Assembly (NCBI GenBank): GCA_036873755.1
Contig: JAVTVY010017441.1
Span: 1 to 64,000 of the forward strand
Direction: 5' to 3'
Origin: Hanleya hanleyi
Taxonomy: Eukaryota > Mollusca > Polyplacophora > Lepidopleurida > Hanleyidae
Length of the DNA stretch: 64,000 nt
Shown: positions 1-11,683 of the stretch, piece by piece
Layout of the letters: every line of letters begins with the position of its first letter
How positions within the stretch are numbered: position 1 is the stretch's first letter
Made by a program: the position numbers and the translations under genes
The notes under the pieces: model-generated
Told to the model about the DNA's origin: nothing
The model's database searches: none
The model's input: the letters and a program-made list of their open reading frames with translations, nothing else

Positions 1-1047
1 CTACACCGAGATATCCAAGATATTATACAAACAAATCTACATACAGTTTGACCTCTAAACCCGCTACACCGAGATATCCAAGATATTATACAAACAAATC
101 TATATACAGTTTGACCTCTAAACCCGCTACACCGAGATATCCAAGATTTTATACAACAAATCTATATATTTTGACCTCTAAACCCGCTACACCGAGATAT
201 CCAACATATTATATAAACAAATCTACATACAGTCTGACCTCTAAACCCGCTACACCGAGATATCCAAGATATTATACAAACAAATCTACATACAGTCTGA
301 CCTCTAAACCCGCTACACCGAGATATCCAAGATATTATACAAACAAATCTATATACAGTCTGACCTCTAAACCCGCTACACCGAGATATCCAAGATTTTA
401 TACAACAAATCTATATATTTTGACCTCTAAACCCGCTACACCGAGATATCCAACATATTATATAAACAAATCTACATACAGTCTGACCTCTAAACCCGCT
501 ACACCGAGATATCCAAGATTTTATACAACAAATCTATATATTTTGACCTCTAAACCCGCTACACCGAGATATCCAACATATCATATAAACAAATCTACAT
601 ACAGTCTGACCTATAAACCCGCTACACCGAGATATCCAACATATTATATAAACAAATCTACATACAGTCTGACCTCTAAACCCGCTACACCGAGATATCC
701 AAGATATTATACAAACAAATCTACATACAGTCTGACCTCTAAACCCGCTACACCGAGATATCCAAGCTATTATACAATCAAATCTACATACAGTCTGACC
801 TCTAAACCCGCTACACCGAGATATCCAAGCTATTATACAAACAAATCTACATACAGTCTGACCTCTAAACCCGCTACAGCGAGATATCCAAGCTATTATA
901 CAAACAAATCTATATACAGTTTGACCTCTAAACCCGCTACGCCGAGATATCCAAGATTTTATACAAACAAATTTATATACAGTTTGACCTCTAAACCCGA
1001 TATACCGAGATATCTAAGATATGATGCAAACAAATCTATAAACAGTT
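1..1047 (+). repeat. 63/60-bp tandem array, open in one frame
   Basis: About 16 head-to-tail units of 63 bp, with a 60-bp variant (3-bp shorter) recurring at least three times. The array is already running at the left window edge. Only one plus frame is open. It encodes a 21- or 20-residue unit rich in Tyr, Lys, Pro, Ser and Thr (core PATPRYPRYYTNKS). The 60-bp variant keeps the frame, and the last unit is diverged and ends in a stop at 1047. No ATG heads the frame inside the window. It could be a minisatellite that happens to be open, or the 3' part of a repeat-protein exon whose start lies to the left. Confidence 0.9.
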
Positions 1048-1084
1048 AGATCTCTAACCCCCTACACCGAGCAAAATAAACGAG

Positions 1085-1385
1085 TCGAGTGACCTATTTA
1101 AGTGAGCCTTTGCTATTTTTGGAATATTGTGATGTCTTGCCGACATCATTGAAAAGTGTTGACCGCTTCTCTCTTGCAGGAAACCAGCCTATTTTTCTGT
1201 ATACTGTGATTTATTTTTTGAATTGGCTGGTAATGCTTTTATATGAATTAGGTCTTAGGATTAGGGACCTGGAAATTCTTTAATGGACGACGGCTCAATA
1301 ATGGACTGCGGACTAGACGCTTGTATTTGCAGATTCCTTAATTTCACTAACCTGGTGAGTGTCCACCATAAGAAATGACCCAGTT
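1085..1385 (+). mobile_element. 3' tail relic of Penelope-like element (copy 1)
   Basis: This stretch aligns by eye with the segments after the reverse transcriptase relics at 18200-18500 and 26340-26515. All three share the phrases GATGTCTTGCCGACATCATTG (or close variants), a pyrimidine-rich GACCGCTTCT stretch, AGCCTA, and ATGAATTAGGTCTT. It carries no coding part, so it is a 5'-truncated copy or a solo tail. Confidence 0.6.
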
Positions 1386-2150
1386 ATAAAGTCAAATCAC
1401 TCAACTGGTTAAACTCCAATAGACTCCAGAACAAAAAAATTGAACCCGTCTTCCCAGCATCAATGCAATAACAATATACAGAATATGAACATGAATCAAA
1501 CAGCCGCAGTTTACAGCTATATTACAGCGAATATTTTCGGAAATAGGATGCTATTGCTAGTACAAATTCGTGAATAAATCTTTACTTCAAGAAGGAATAT
1601 CTCGGTTGAAAATAGATAGATTGATTCTTCAATGAATCCATTCATTTTGACAAAGACTATGCTTATAAAATGAGAATTCCCATAAGCACAATATACATGC
1701 GTGGATAGTAATAAACCTGTGTTGTCCTTCACATTGATGATTCATCCTTGTACATCCTGCGGTATGTTGATCCTAAAACTTGAGGGATACCGTATCACGT
1801 TTGGGACAAAACCTTTGCAAAATCATTCTTGGGTGACGATAAATGTAACTTGTGTGAAATATGACAACGATGGCATGAAGAAAGTTAAGATTGCTATGGA
1901 TTTTACTTAAGAAAGACGACCCATGGTAGACACCAAAAAGCAGACAGGCGGAAGTGATGTTAAAAGTCACACGTATGCGCCGAAGATCTTAAAGTCACGT
2001 GGTGGGGGTGATCAGGAGAATCATGTGGAGAAACTGAGGAATCGTGAGGAATCCGTGGGGTATCTTGTCGAGAACCAGGGGTCTGTAACTGTCAGACACC
2101 CATTCCGGCATCATAGTGAATCCTCTGGGGAATCGTTCTAAAACTCAGCG
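1386..2150. other. No recognisable gene; AT-rich, degenerate repeat at right end
   Basis: Only short overlapping ORFs (under 75 codons) on both strands, none with recognisable motifs. From about 1990 the sequence contains degenerate versions of the 21-bp unit that becomes a clean array at 2151. Confidence 0.6.
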
Positions 2151-2425
2151 AATCTACCCGAGAACCAGGGGAATCTACCCGAGAACCAGGGGAATCTACC
2201 CGAGAACCAAGGGAATCTACCCGAGAACCAGGGGAATCTACCCGAGAACCAAGGGAATCTATCCGAGAACCAGGGGAATCTACCCGAGAACCAGGGGAAT
2301 CTACCCGAGAACCAAGGGAATCTACCCGAGAACCAGGGGAATCTACCCGAGAACCAGGGGAATCTACCCGAGAACCAAGGGAATCTACCCGAGAACCAGG
2401 GGAATCTACCCGAGAACCAGGGATC
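2151..2425 (+). repeat. 21-bp tandem array, 13 units
   Basis: Units AATCTACCCGAGAACCAGGG plus one base. An A/G variant (CCAAGGG against CCAGGGG) recurs every third unit over the right half, giving a 63-bp higher-order period. In frame it would read IYPRTRG/IYPRTKG, but there is no gene context. Confidence 0.92.
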
Positions 2426-4141
2426 TCTAACTTCTAGATACCCCTTTGAGCATCATGGTTTCTCTCAGTGTATTTGATCCAGGAAAATAAAGGAAAATGC
2501 TGGGTGAAATTATACTGGTGTCTGTATGACATTGGAACATTTGCTCTTGAATGAATAGGTACAACCCAGGGAAAGACTGAGATATTTGTATTTGTTTGAC
2601 AACAATTAGAAAATTCCGTTAATTCAACAACCGGATGTAGGGTCAGCTCATGGCCAAACTAGTCATGATTAACATCACTTATGTTGTTAGAGAAAGGAGA
2701 TGATATACGATAAGGCGGAATTTTGGCCTAAAAAAAAAAAGAAAAAAAATGAGTTATTGTAGAAAGATTCACTTTAGTCAGTCGGTGTGTCTCAGCTGTG
2801 ACTCAATTATTCCTTTCAGTGTAATCTTGAACTGTCAGTATTCTTTGAATATGGGATAGGCAAAACTGAAGCCTCTTTCCGCGAATAAGGCTAGATTCAC
2901 TTTTGGGACATTGTGACCGTGGCTTCCGAACCCATGATCTGAAATCAAGAGGCTGTTCTTGAACTTTCGTGAAGAACGGCGATTATGTGTAGTCGGCGGG
3001 GCATGAAAACAGTATGCAAAGCGTTTAGTAAATTGATATAGAAATAAACAGGTCTTATTTTGAAAACAATCCTGAAGTCACCAAATGGTGACTGCTTTTT
3101 CAGACATAAAAAAATGAAGAATTATTTCATACCAATCGCATTAATAGTGACCATAGTTATTTCTTGTTCATCATATGAGCTTTGATGAAATCTGTTTTTT
3201 TTTTGTCATAGGTCTGAGGCAGAAGTATATATTGCCGTCAGTGAGTTCAGTTACTTTAGTATTATGGTATAACCAGACCAAACAATCGCCAGAGTACTAA
3301 CTTGGCCCAAACATACAATTTTGTAGTTCTGGGAAAAAATGATTTTACTCCTGACTGCTATACTGTCGCTAGATGGTCATCGTCAAAATGAAATGTCATA
3401 ATTCGTATCAACCTATGTTCAAAATTGTCTAGCGGTTCTGCAAAAGTCGAATATACAAAGTTACCAAATACATGTAGTTAGATTGTTTTCGGAAAAAACG
3501 ATATTCTGGAAGCGATTCTCATGGAAACAAACATCTTAAATCTTAAATAGTCTTATATTCCTGGTCTCTTTGGAAACTAACCGGCTGCTGGTTTCCAAAG
3601 AAATATTGACAATGTTAGACCAAATCGGGAACGAAAATAGATTGGCGTACGGTGAAACGGTTGGTACCCAAACTGTCAGTGGACAAGGAAAGCTGCAGGT
3701 GCTGGAATAACTTCCTCTTCACTAGGATTTTCAAAAAGCGGGGGTGCGAATGTTTTCAATTTCCCATATCTTACCATTCCAGGAACGCTTTCTATGGGGG
3801 GGGCGAGGGGTACTCCCCGTAAAAGTTTGTATTTATACGCTTGATTTCCTGCATTTTAGCGTATTTTCAAGGCTAAATTGGGGTTTGATATACTAAATTT
3901 TAGGTCATTTGGAATGAAAGGCAAAAAAAAAAAAAAAAAAACTACGGACAAAAAGGGAGATGCATTCGCATCACACGCACCATGGGGTTTTAACATTTTC
4001 AAAAGAGACATGCGGAATAAATGTTCATATGCGTGCAAGTTGAAGGCGTGAAGTAATTGCAAATAAATTTCTCAGGGTAAAATTTCACGCAAGCTTTTCG
4101 TGCCAAAGATCACAACGATTACCGACTAAAGTCCGAGATCT
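2426..4141. other. Unannotated intergenic sequence
   Basis: No coding sequence seen. It contains A-runs near 2733 and 3920, T-runs near 3196, and a short hairpin at about 3568-3602 (TTTGGAAAC pairs with GTTTCCAAA). A 68-codon minus ORF at 3856-4062 depends on the poly-A/T tract and is not supported. Confidence 0.5.
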
Positions 4142-4271
4142 TCACCTCCTCCCACCAGATCTGACTGTATAGACCGGAATGAGGAGTGGAGCGAGGGGGA
4201 GGGGGGGGGGGGCATCATCTCCTCTCACCAGATCTGATTGTATAGACCGGAATAAGAAGGGGAGCGAGGGG
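4142..4271 (+). repeat. Two-copy direct repeat with G12 tract
   Basis: Two copies of a roughly 60-bp unit (CACCAGATCTGACTGTATAG and following GACCGGAAT) separated by an uninterrupted G12 run at 4201-4212. Confidence 0.8.
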
Positions 4272-4342
4272 CGGGCGCCATCACGATAAATATACGTCTC
4301 AAGTTTTCTATCCCGTGCGCCACACAGGAAGACGGTTTACCT

Positions 4343-7300
4343 GGCGAGAGATTAGCCACATATTACTAAGGTTTGAGTGAGACATTAGTCAGATATTGCT
4401 AAGGTTTGGGTGAGAGATTAGTCACATATTACTAAGGTTTGAGTGAGAGATTAGTCACATATTACTAAGGATTGGATGAGAGATTAGTCACATATTACTA
4501 AGGTTTGAGTGAGAGATTAGTCGCATATTACTAAGGTTTGGGTGAGAGATTAGTCACATATTACTAAGGTTTGAGTGAGAGATTAGTCACATATTACTAA
4601 GGTTTGGGTGAGAGGTTAGTCACATATTACTAAGGTTTGAGTGAGATATTAGTCACATATTACTAAGGTTTGGGTGAGAGATTAGTCACATATTACTAAG
4701 GTTTGAGTGAGAGATTAGTCGCATACTAAGGTTTGAGTGAGAGATTAGTCACATATTACTAAGGTTTGGGTGAGCGATTAGTCACATATTACTAAGGTTT
4801 GAGTGAGAGATTAGTCACATATTACTAAGGTTTGGGTGAGAGATTAGTCACATATTACTAAGGTTTGAGTGAGAGATTAGTCGCATATTACTAAGGTTTG
4901 AGTGAGAGATTAGTCACATATTACTAAGGTTTGGGTGAGAGATTAACCACATATTACTAAGGTTGGAGTGAGAGATTAGTCACATATTACTAAGGTTTGG
5001 GTGAGCGATTAGTCACATATTACTAAGGTTTGAGTGAGAGATTAGTCACATATTGCTAAGGTTTGAGTGAGAGATTAGCCACATATTGCTAAGGTTAATT
5101 GGGTGAGAGATTAGTCACATATTACTAAGGATTGGGTGAGAGATTAGTCGCATATTACTAAGGTGTGGGTGAGAGATTAATCACATATTATTAAGGTTTG
5201 ATTTAGAGATTAGTCACAAATTTCTAAGGTTTGGGTGAGAGATCAGTCACATATTACTAAGGTTTGGGTGAGAGATTAGTCACATATTACTTAAGTTTGG
5301 GTGAGAGATTAGTCACATGTTACTAACGTTTGAGTGAGAGATTCGTCACATATTACTAATGTTTGAGTGAGAGATTAGTCACACATTACTAAGGTTTCGG
5401 TGAGAGATTAGCCACATATCACTAAGGATTGGGTGAGAGATTAGTCACATATTACTAAGGTTTGGGTGAGAGATTAGTCACATATTACTAAGGTTTGGGT
5501 GAGAGATTAGTCACATATTACTAAGGTTTGTGTGAGAGATTGGTCACATATTACTGAAGTTTCGGTGAGACTTTAGCCACATATTACTAAGGTTTGAGTG
5601 AGAGATTAGTCACATATTACTAAGGTTTGGGTGAGAGATTAGGCATATATTACTGAAGTTTCGGTGAGACTTTAGCCACATATTACTAAGGTTTGAGTGA
5701 GAGATTCGTCACATATTACTAAGGTTTGAGTGAGAGATTAGTCACACATTACTAAGGTTTCGGTGAGAGATTAGCCACATATCACTAAGGATTGGGTGAG
5801 AGATTAGTCACATATTACTAAGGTTTGAGTGAGAAATTCGTCACATATTACTACGGTTTGAGTGAAAGATTAGTCACATATTACTAAGGTTTCGGTAAGA
5901 GATTAGCCACATATTACTAACGTTGAGTGAGAGATTGGTCACATATTACTATGGTTTGGGTGAGAGATTAGTCACATATTACTAACGTTTGAGTGAGAAA
6001 TTAGTCACATATTACTACGGTTTGGGTGAGAGATTAGTCACATGTTACTAAGGTTTGGGTGAGAGATTCCTCACATACTACTAAGGTTTGAGTGAGAGAT
6101 TAGTCACATATTACTAAGGTTTGGGTGAGAAATTAGTCGCATATATAAGGATTGGGTGAGAGACTAGTTGCATATTACTAAGGTTTGTGTGAGAAATTAG
6201 TCGCATATATAAGGATTGGGTGAGAGATTAGTCACACATTACTAAGGTTTGGGTGAGAGATTAGTCACATATTACTAAGGTTTGGGTGAGAGATTAGTCA
6301 CATATTACTAAGGTTTGGGTGAGAGATTAGTCACATATTACTGAAGTTTCGGTGAGACTTTAGCCACATATTACTAAGGTTTGAGTGAGAGATTAGTCAC
6401 ATATTACTACGGTTTGGGTGAGAGATTAGGCACATATTACTGAAGTTTCGGTGAGACTTTAGCCACATATTACTAAGGTTTGAGTGAGAGATTAGTCACA
6501 TATTACTAAGGTTTGGGTGAGAGATCAGTCACATATTACTAAGGTTTGGGTGAGAGATTAGTCACATATTACTAAGGTTTGAGTGAGAGATTAGTCATAT
6601 ATGCCTAAAGTTTGGGTGAGAGATTAGTCACATATTACTAAGGATTGGGTGAGAGATTAGTCGCATATTACTAAGTCACATATTACTAAGGATTAAAGTG
6701 AGAGATTAGTCACATATTACTAAGGATTAAAGTGAGAGATTAGTCACATATTACTAAGGTTTGTGTGAGAGATTAGTCACATATTGCTAAGGTTTGGGTG
6801 AGAGATAAGGCTTGGGTGAGAGATTAGCCATATATTACTATGGTTTGTGTGAGAAATTAGTCACAAATTACTAAAGTTTGGGTGAGAGATCAGTCACATA
6901 TTACTAAGGTTTGGGTGAGAGATTAGTCACATATTGTTAAGGTTTGGGTGAGAGATTAGTCACATATTACCAAGGTTTGAGTGAGAGATTAATTACTTAT
7001 TACAACGGTTTCGGTGAGAGATTATCCACATATTACTAAGGTTTGGCTGAGAGATTAGTCACATATTACTACGGTTTGAGTGGGAGATAAGTCACATATT
7101 ACGAAGGTTTCGGTGAGAGATTAGCCAAAAATTACTAAGGTTTGGGTGAGAGATTAGCCACATATTACTAAGGTTTGGGTGAGAGACTAGCCACATATTA
7201 CTAAGGTTTGGCTGAGAGATTAGTCATATATCACTACGGTTTCAGTGGGAGATAAGTAACCTATTACGAAGGTTTCGGTGAGAGATTAGCCATATATTAC

Positions 7301-7828
7301 TAAGGTTTGGGTGAGAGATTAGCCACATATTACTAAGGTTTGGGTGAGAGATAAGTCTTGGGTGAGAGATTAGGCACATATTACTGAAGTTTCGGTGAGA
7401 CTTTAGCCACATATTACTAAAGTTTCGGTGAGAGACTAGTCACATATTACTAAGGTTTGGTTGAGAGATTAGTCAAAATTACTAAGGTTTGGGTGAGAGA
7501 TTAGTCACATATTACTATGGTTTTGGTGAGAAATTAGTCACATATTACTAACGTTTGAGTGAGAGATTTAGTCACATATTACTACGGTTTGAGTGAGAGA
7601 TTAGTCAAATATTACTAAGGTTTCGGCGAGAGATTAGCCACATGTTACTAAGGTTTGGGTGAGAGATTAGTCACATATTACTAAGGTTTCCGTGAGAGAT
7701 TAGCCACATATTACTAAGGTTTGGGTGAGAGATTAATCACATATTACTAAGGTTTCGGTGAGAGATTGCACATATTACTAAAGTTTGGGTGAGAGATTAG
7801 TCTCATATTACCATGGTTTACTAAGGTT
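4343..7828 (+). repeat. 33-bp satellite-like array, ~105 units
   Basis: Nearly 3.5 kb of a 33-bp unit (TTAGTCACATATTACTAAGG then TTTGGGTGAGAGA). GGGTGAG and GAGTGAG versions alternate near the left end, giving a 66-bp dimer. A distinctive variant block with ACTGAAGTTTCGGTGAGACT recurs near 5553, 5650, 6340, 6430 and 7383. Divergence and small indels increase toward the right. All frames contain stops (TAG, TAA), so it is not coding. Confidence 0.95.
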
Positions 7829-8118
7829 TCGTTTTGGGCAGGAATTATATTCCAATTACTTCACCATCTATAACCGCTATATTTTGAAATAAATTATTTA
7901 GAAAATATGTTCATTGATTAAATGCATTTCATTTTGTGGAAGTCAATAGTCAAAATTAACATATCATAGCACAAATCACAAAAGACAGAAAAGAATATAG
8001 AGTTTAGTCTTACATTTAATTTATGTCATCAGACGTAGATAGATTAGGAAAAAGCTAAACGAGTCATTTTAAATACAAAATTCTATTCGTCAATAAGAAC
8101 GGACTGATACATGGGTAA
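7829..8118. other. AT-rich spacer, nothing recognised
   Basis: AT-rich unique sequence between two tandem arrays. No ORF or structured element is seen. Confidence 0.5.
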
Positions 8119-8244
8119 AATAGAATGAGGCTATATTCAGTATCTGACCTTCGGTTAGCCAATAGAATGAGGCTATATTCAGTATCTGACCTTCGGTTAG
8201 CCAATAGAATGATGCTATATTCAGTATTTGACCTTCGGTTTGCC
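8119..8244 (+). repeat. 42-bp direct repeat, three units
   Basis: Exactly three 42-bp units (126 bp), each containing ATAGAATGAGGCTATATTCA and ACCTTCGGTTAGCC. The third has a few substitutions. Confidence 0.92.
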
Positions 8245-8280
8245 AATTCTGGGTTTATTCTTTTGTAGTTATATATTTAC

Positions 8281-8640
8281 CTAATAATAACATCTGATAA
8301 GACGGGTTCTTATGGAGATTGTTCGGCGGCGCCTGTGGTCCTTAAGGCCTGGTTCCTGGCTTCCGTATGTCTGTGCAATACCCTTACCTGAAGGTACCAC
8401 CCACGTCGCGGGGTCCACGCGGATACCTGTAAACGTGGAGCATGAAAAGACAGCACAAATCTCTGTTGACCCGTGAATCGTCGCGTAAACTGAGTCGTCA
8501 TTTAAACTCAAAGAATCTTCAGAGCGCCTTCCACGCACTTCACGAATCCCAATAATAAAGCCCATTGGCAGAAAAGGCAGAGGGTACAATGGACGAAGCG
8601 GGCCGATTGGGACCGTGCTCAGCTCTCGTGTGTCTATGTG
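8281..8640 (-). other. Possible exon, unidentified
   Basis: A GC-richer island in AT-rich surroundings, with an open minus-strand frame of about 100 codons that has no ATG at its 5' end. It includes the readable stretch DDSVYATIHGSTEICAVF. Near position 8385 the minus strand reads TTCAGGTAAGGG, a good match to a splice donor (CAG/GTAAGG), which would end an exon after residues VDPATWVVPS. I do not recognise the family. It could be an internal exon, an old pseudogene or chance; composition and the donor are the only support. Confidence 0.2.
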
Positions 8641-9381
8641 TTTTCCTCAAAGGGGACCATAGTGTTTTCCCCGAGTCATTCTGCACGCCCGAACACATTA
8701 TTTTCTTTCTCACCGAAGCCTTGACATTGATACTTTAATCGTTCTCAATGAATAGTTTTGGAGTCCAAGCCCCATTAGTATCGACCATTGCACTCTGTCT
8801 ATGTAGTCTCCATTTAACCAGATGATTCTGTATATTTTCCAATGTAATTTCTCCTGAATAAAACATTACAAAACAGTGGAATATGACAGTGGAACAGAGT
8901 TTAGTTTATATTTTATTTTATTTCAACATAATAATACATTTTTATGCAGTATCCAGTGCTTGATGGAAATATCGGGTAAATAATATCTGCAATAAGTGTG
9001 TATTGTCTTCAGTAGGATTTCACTGGCGCCTGTCTGTCGGTTCCCTCAAAGAATCGGTACAAATTATAAAAAGAGAAAGATGGCTTTGTCTACCGATTCT
9101 TTGTGCCGTTCAAATGCAGAAAAGAAAAGATAAAACCTTCTTAAAGAAGGCATGCTGGCGACAGCTCTAAGAATGCTACAAGAAACCATGAAAAATTACT
9201 CGAAAACTGTCTAACGTAGAAAGGTTAGAGATACGGATAAAACTTCACAATTTACTCTTTAGCAATTTGAAATTTGTGCTCAGTTTATCCCGACAAAGAA
9301 GGATTTCCAGAAGTGACCAGACACGATTGAAATATTTCTCTATGAAGCCGACCCATTCCAGAGGAGACTATATGGACAAGG
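8641..9381. other. Unannotated; small hairpin at 9049-9101
   Basis: No gene is seen. AAAGAATCGGTA near 9049 pairs with TACCGATTCTTT near 9090 (12-bp stem, loop about 30 nt). Minus-strand AATAAA occurs near 8910, about 470 bp beyond the end of the 22-codon repeat frame. Confidence 0.5.
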
Positions 9382-10866
9382 TCAATTCCACTTCAGTGGT
9401 ACGAGCCGAATAGGATTGTAGATACAAGCAATTTGAGGTAAGCTCATGTCATCGTGGCTGCTAAATAACCCAAATGTATGATTGTAGATACAAGCAATTT
9501 GAGGTAAGCTCATGTCATCGTGGCTGCTAAATAACCCAAATGTATTATTGTAGATACAAGCAATTTGAGGTAATCTCTTGTCATCGTGGCTGCAAAATAA
9601 CCCAAATGTATTATTGTAGATACAAGCAATTTGAGGTAAGCTCATGTCTTCGTGGCTGCTAAATAACCCAAATGTATTATTGTAGATACAAGCAATTTGA
9701 GGTAAGCTCATGTCATCGTGGCTGCTAAATAACCCAAATGTATTATTGTAGATACAAGCAATTTGAGGTAATCTCATGTCATTGTGGCTGCTAAATAACC
9801 CAAATGTAGTATTGTAGATACAAGCAATTTGAGGTAAGCTCATATCTTCATGGCTGCTAAATAACCCAAATGTATTATTGTAGATACAAGCAATTTGAGG
9901 TAAGCTCATGTCATCGTGGCTGCTAAATAACCCAAATGAATTATTGTAGATACAAGCAATTTGAGGTAATCTCATGTCATTGTGGCTGCTAAATAACCCA
10001 AATGTATGAGTGTAGATACAAGCAATTTGAGGTAAGCTCATGTCATCGTGGCTGCTAAATAATCCAAATGTATTATTGTAGATACAAGCAATTTGAGGTA
10101 AGCTCATGTCATCGTGGCTGCTAAATAAACCAAATGTATGATTGTAGATACAAGCAATTTGAGGTAAGCTCATGTCATCGTGGCTGCTAAATAAACCAAA
10201 TGTATGATTGTAGATACAAGCAATTTGAGGTAATCTCATGTCATCGTGGCTGCTAAATAACCCAAATGTATGATTGTAGATACAAGCAATTTGACGTAAG
10301 CTCATGCCATCCTGGCTGCTAAATAAACCAAATGCATGATTGTAGATACAAGCAATTTGAGGTAAGCTCATGTCATCGTGGCTGCTAAATAACCCAATTG
10401 TATGATTGTAGATACAAGCAATTTGAGGTAAGCACATGTCATTGTGGCTGCTAAATAAACCAATTGTATGATTGTAGTTACAAGCAATTTGAGGTAAGCT
10501 CATGTCATCGTGGTTGCTAAATACCCCAATTGTATGATTGTAGATACAAGCAATCTGAGGTAAGCTCATGTCTTCGTGGCTGCTAAATAACCCAAATGTA
10601 TGATTGTAGATACAAGCAATTTGAGGTAAGCTCATGTCATCGTGGCTGCTAAATAAACCAATTGTATGATTGTAGTTACAAGCAATTTGAGGTAACCTCA
10701 TGTCATCGTGGCTGATAAATAACCCAATTGTATGATTGTAGATACAAGCAATTTGAGGTAAGCTCATGTCTTCGTGGCTGCTAAATAACCCAAATGTATG
10801 TGATGTATTTTCGTATACAGTACTAGAGAATGATATACAACTTGCTATAACAACAAAATACAGCAC
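9382..10866 (-). CDS. Open 22-residue repeat frame (uncertain gene)
   Basis: Seen: 494 codons without a stop, comprising a 24-codon leader, 20 full 22-residue repeats (consensus FGLFSSHDDMSLPQIACIYN then HT or NT) and a last repeat ending in a 10-residue tail. Each unit has one invariant Cys and usually an N-H-T or N-N-T sequon. The leader is hydrophobic (FVVIASCISF). Against a gene: the leader starts with GTG, not ATG, and an in-frame TAG lies 24 bp upstream, so translation would need an upstream exon joined by splicing; pyrimidine-AG tracts exist there but prove nothing. The first in-frame ATG is inside repeat 1. An open minisatellite is equally possible. I do not recognise a family. Confidence 0.25.
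   Translation of the reverse strand: MLYFVVIASCISFSSTVYENTSHTFGLFSSHEDMSLPQIACIYNHTIGLFISHDDMRLPQIACNYNHTIGLFSSHDDMSLPQIACIYNHTFGLFSSHEDMSLPQIACIYNHTIGVFSNHDDMSLPQIACNYNHTIGLFSSHNDMCLPQIACIYNHTIGLFSSHDDMSLPQIACIYNHAFGLFSSQDGMSLRQIACIYNHTFGLFSSHDDMRLPQIACIYNHTFGLFSSHDDMSLPQIACIYNHTFGLFSSHDDMSLPQIACIYNNTFGLFSSHDDMSLPQIACIYTHTFGLFSSHNDMRLPQIACIYNNSFGLFSSHDDMSLPQIACIYNNTFGLFSSHEDMSLPQIACIYNTTFGLFSSHNDMRLPQIACIYNNTFGLFSSHDDMSLPQIACIYNNTFGLFSSHEDMSLPQIACIYNNTFGLFCSHDDKRLPQIACIYNNTFGLFSSHDDMSLPQIACIYNHTFGLFSSHDDMSLPQIACIYNPIRLVPLKWN
9400..10800 (-). repeat. 66-bp tandem array, 21 units
   Basis: Twenty-one 66-bp units, with no indels seen across about 1.4 kb. Substitutions cluster at a few positions of the unit. 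On the minus strand only one of three frames is open; the other two contain TGA or TAG in the unit. Confidence 0.95.
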
Positions 10867-11476
10867 TCTGTATATGACTATAAACTATAAAATTAGATAA
10901 GATTACATTTTATGCTACTTTCTTTAACGTCTTGCATCTCTCTCACAATGGCCAGGCTTTCATATATTGATATTTATCTTATTTATTTTGAGAACTATTT
11001 ACATAATCAAAATACATATATCTTAGAAAGCTTATTTCTCCATGATTACAAAAATGTGAATGTGTTGGACGTGAGATTGACAAAATTGATACTGGTGAAC
11101 AATCATAGACATACACACACAGCTCACACACACCCCACCAAACAACATGTAAACACCACATACGGGTCACCAAACAAATGAATTATGGATAAAAACTTCT
11201 TTATTAGACAGCTTATTAACACAGATGTTGTTTCCCATAATCAAATCGTCTGGTGAAAAAAATTACTTAACATTCAAATTTAAAAAGGTTTTCGTTATAA
11301 TATGCGATTGAATTATGGTCTTTGGGAGAAATTCAGCCTTATATAAGGGCATAAGCGGCAAATTCCCGTATAAGCAGCCCTTATAAGAAAACAACATCCA
11401 CTTTTAATAAAGTTGTTTAATGCCTGTTATGAATATGAAGGATGGATGTAGGCAAAGTTATACTTTTCAAATCATT
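10867..11476. other. Unannotated; CA-rich tract and small inverted repeat
   Basis: AT-rich. An imperfect CA/CACACC tract lies at about 11110-11140. An inverted repeat at about 11337-11396 (AAGGGC against GCCCTTATAAG) may be a decayed MITE. The 89-codon plus ORF at 10912-11181 has no recognisable features. Confidence 0.45.
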
Positions 11477-11551
11477 AAAGTATTGATTGATGTGCCTGTA
11501 GAAAATATTGATTGATGTGCCTGTAGAAAGTATTGATTGATGTGCCTGTAG
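11477..11551 (+). repeat. 25-bp direct repeat, three units
   Basis: Three units of AAAGTATTGATTGATGTGCC plus TGTAG; the middle one has one substitution. Confidence 0.9.
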
Positions 11552-11683
11552 AAAGTATGGCAGCATTTAATTGTAAAAAAATATAACAGTTGTTGTATGC
11601 TTTTTGCGTTTAATGTCACAAAGATTTATCCAATACTTGTCAAACTTGTAATTGTATGAATATTTGGTGTTATTACAATGTAC

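Noticed and set aside
4343..7828. CRISPR-like array
   Set aside because: Units are directly adjacent with no unique spacers, and the window is from an animal genome.
9382..10866. Signal peptide at the start of the 22-residue repeat frame
   Set aside because: The hydrophobic leader begins with GTG and is preceded by a stop after eight codons, so it cannot be called a signal peptide without evidence of an upstream exon.
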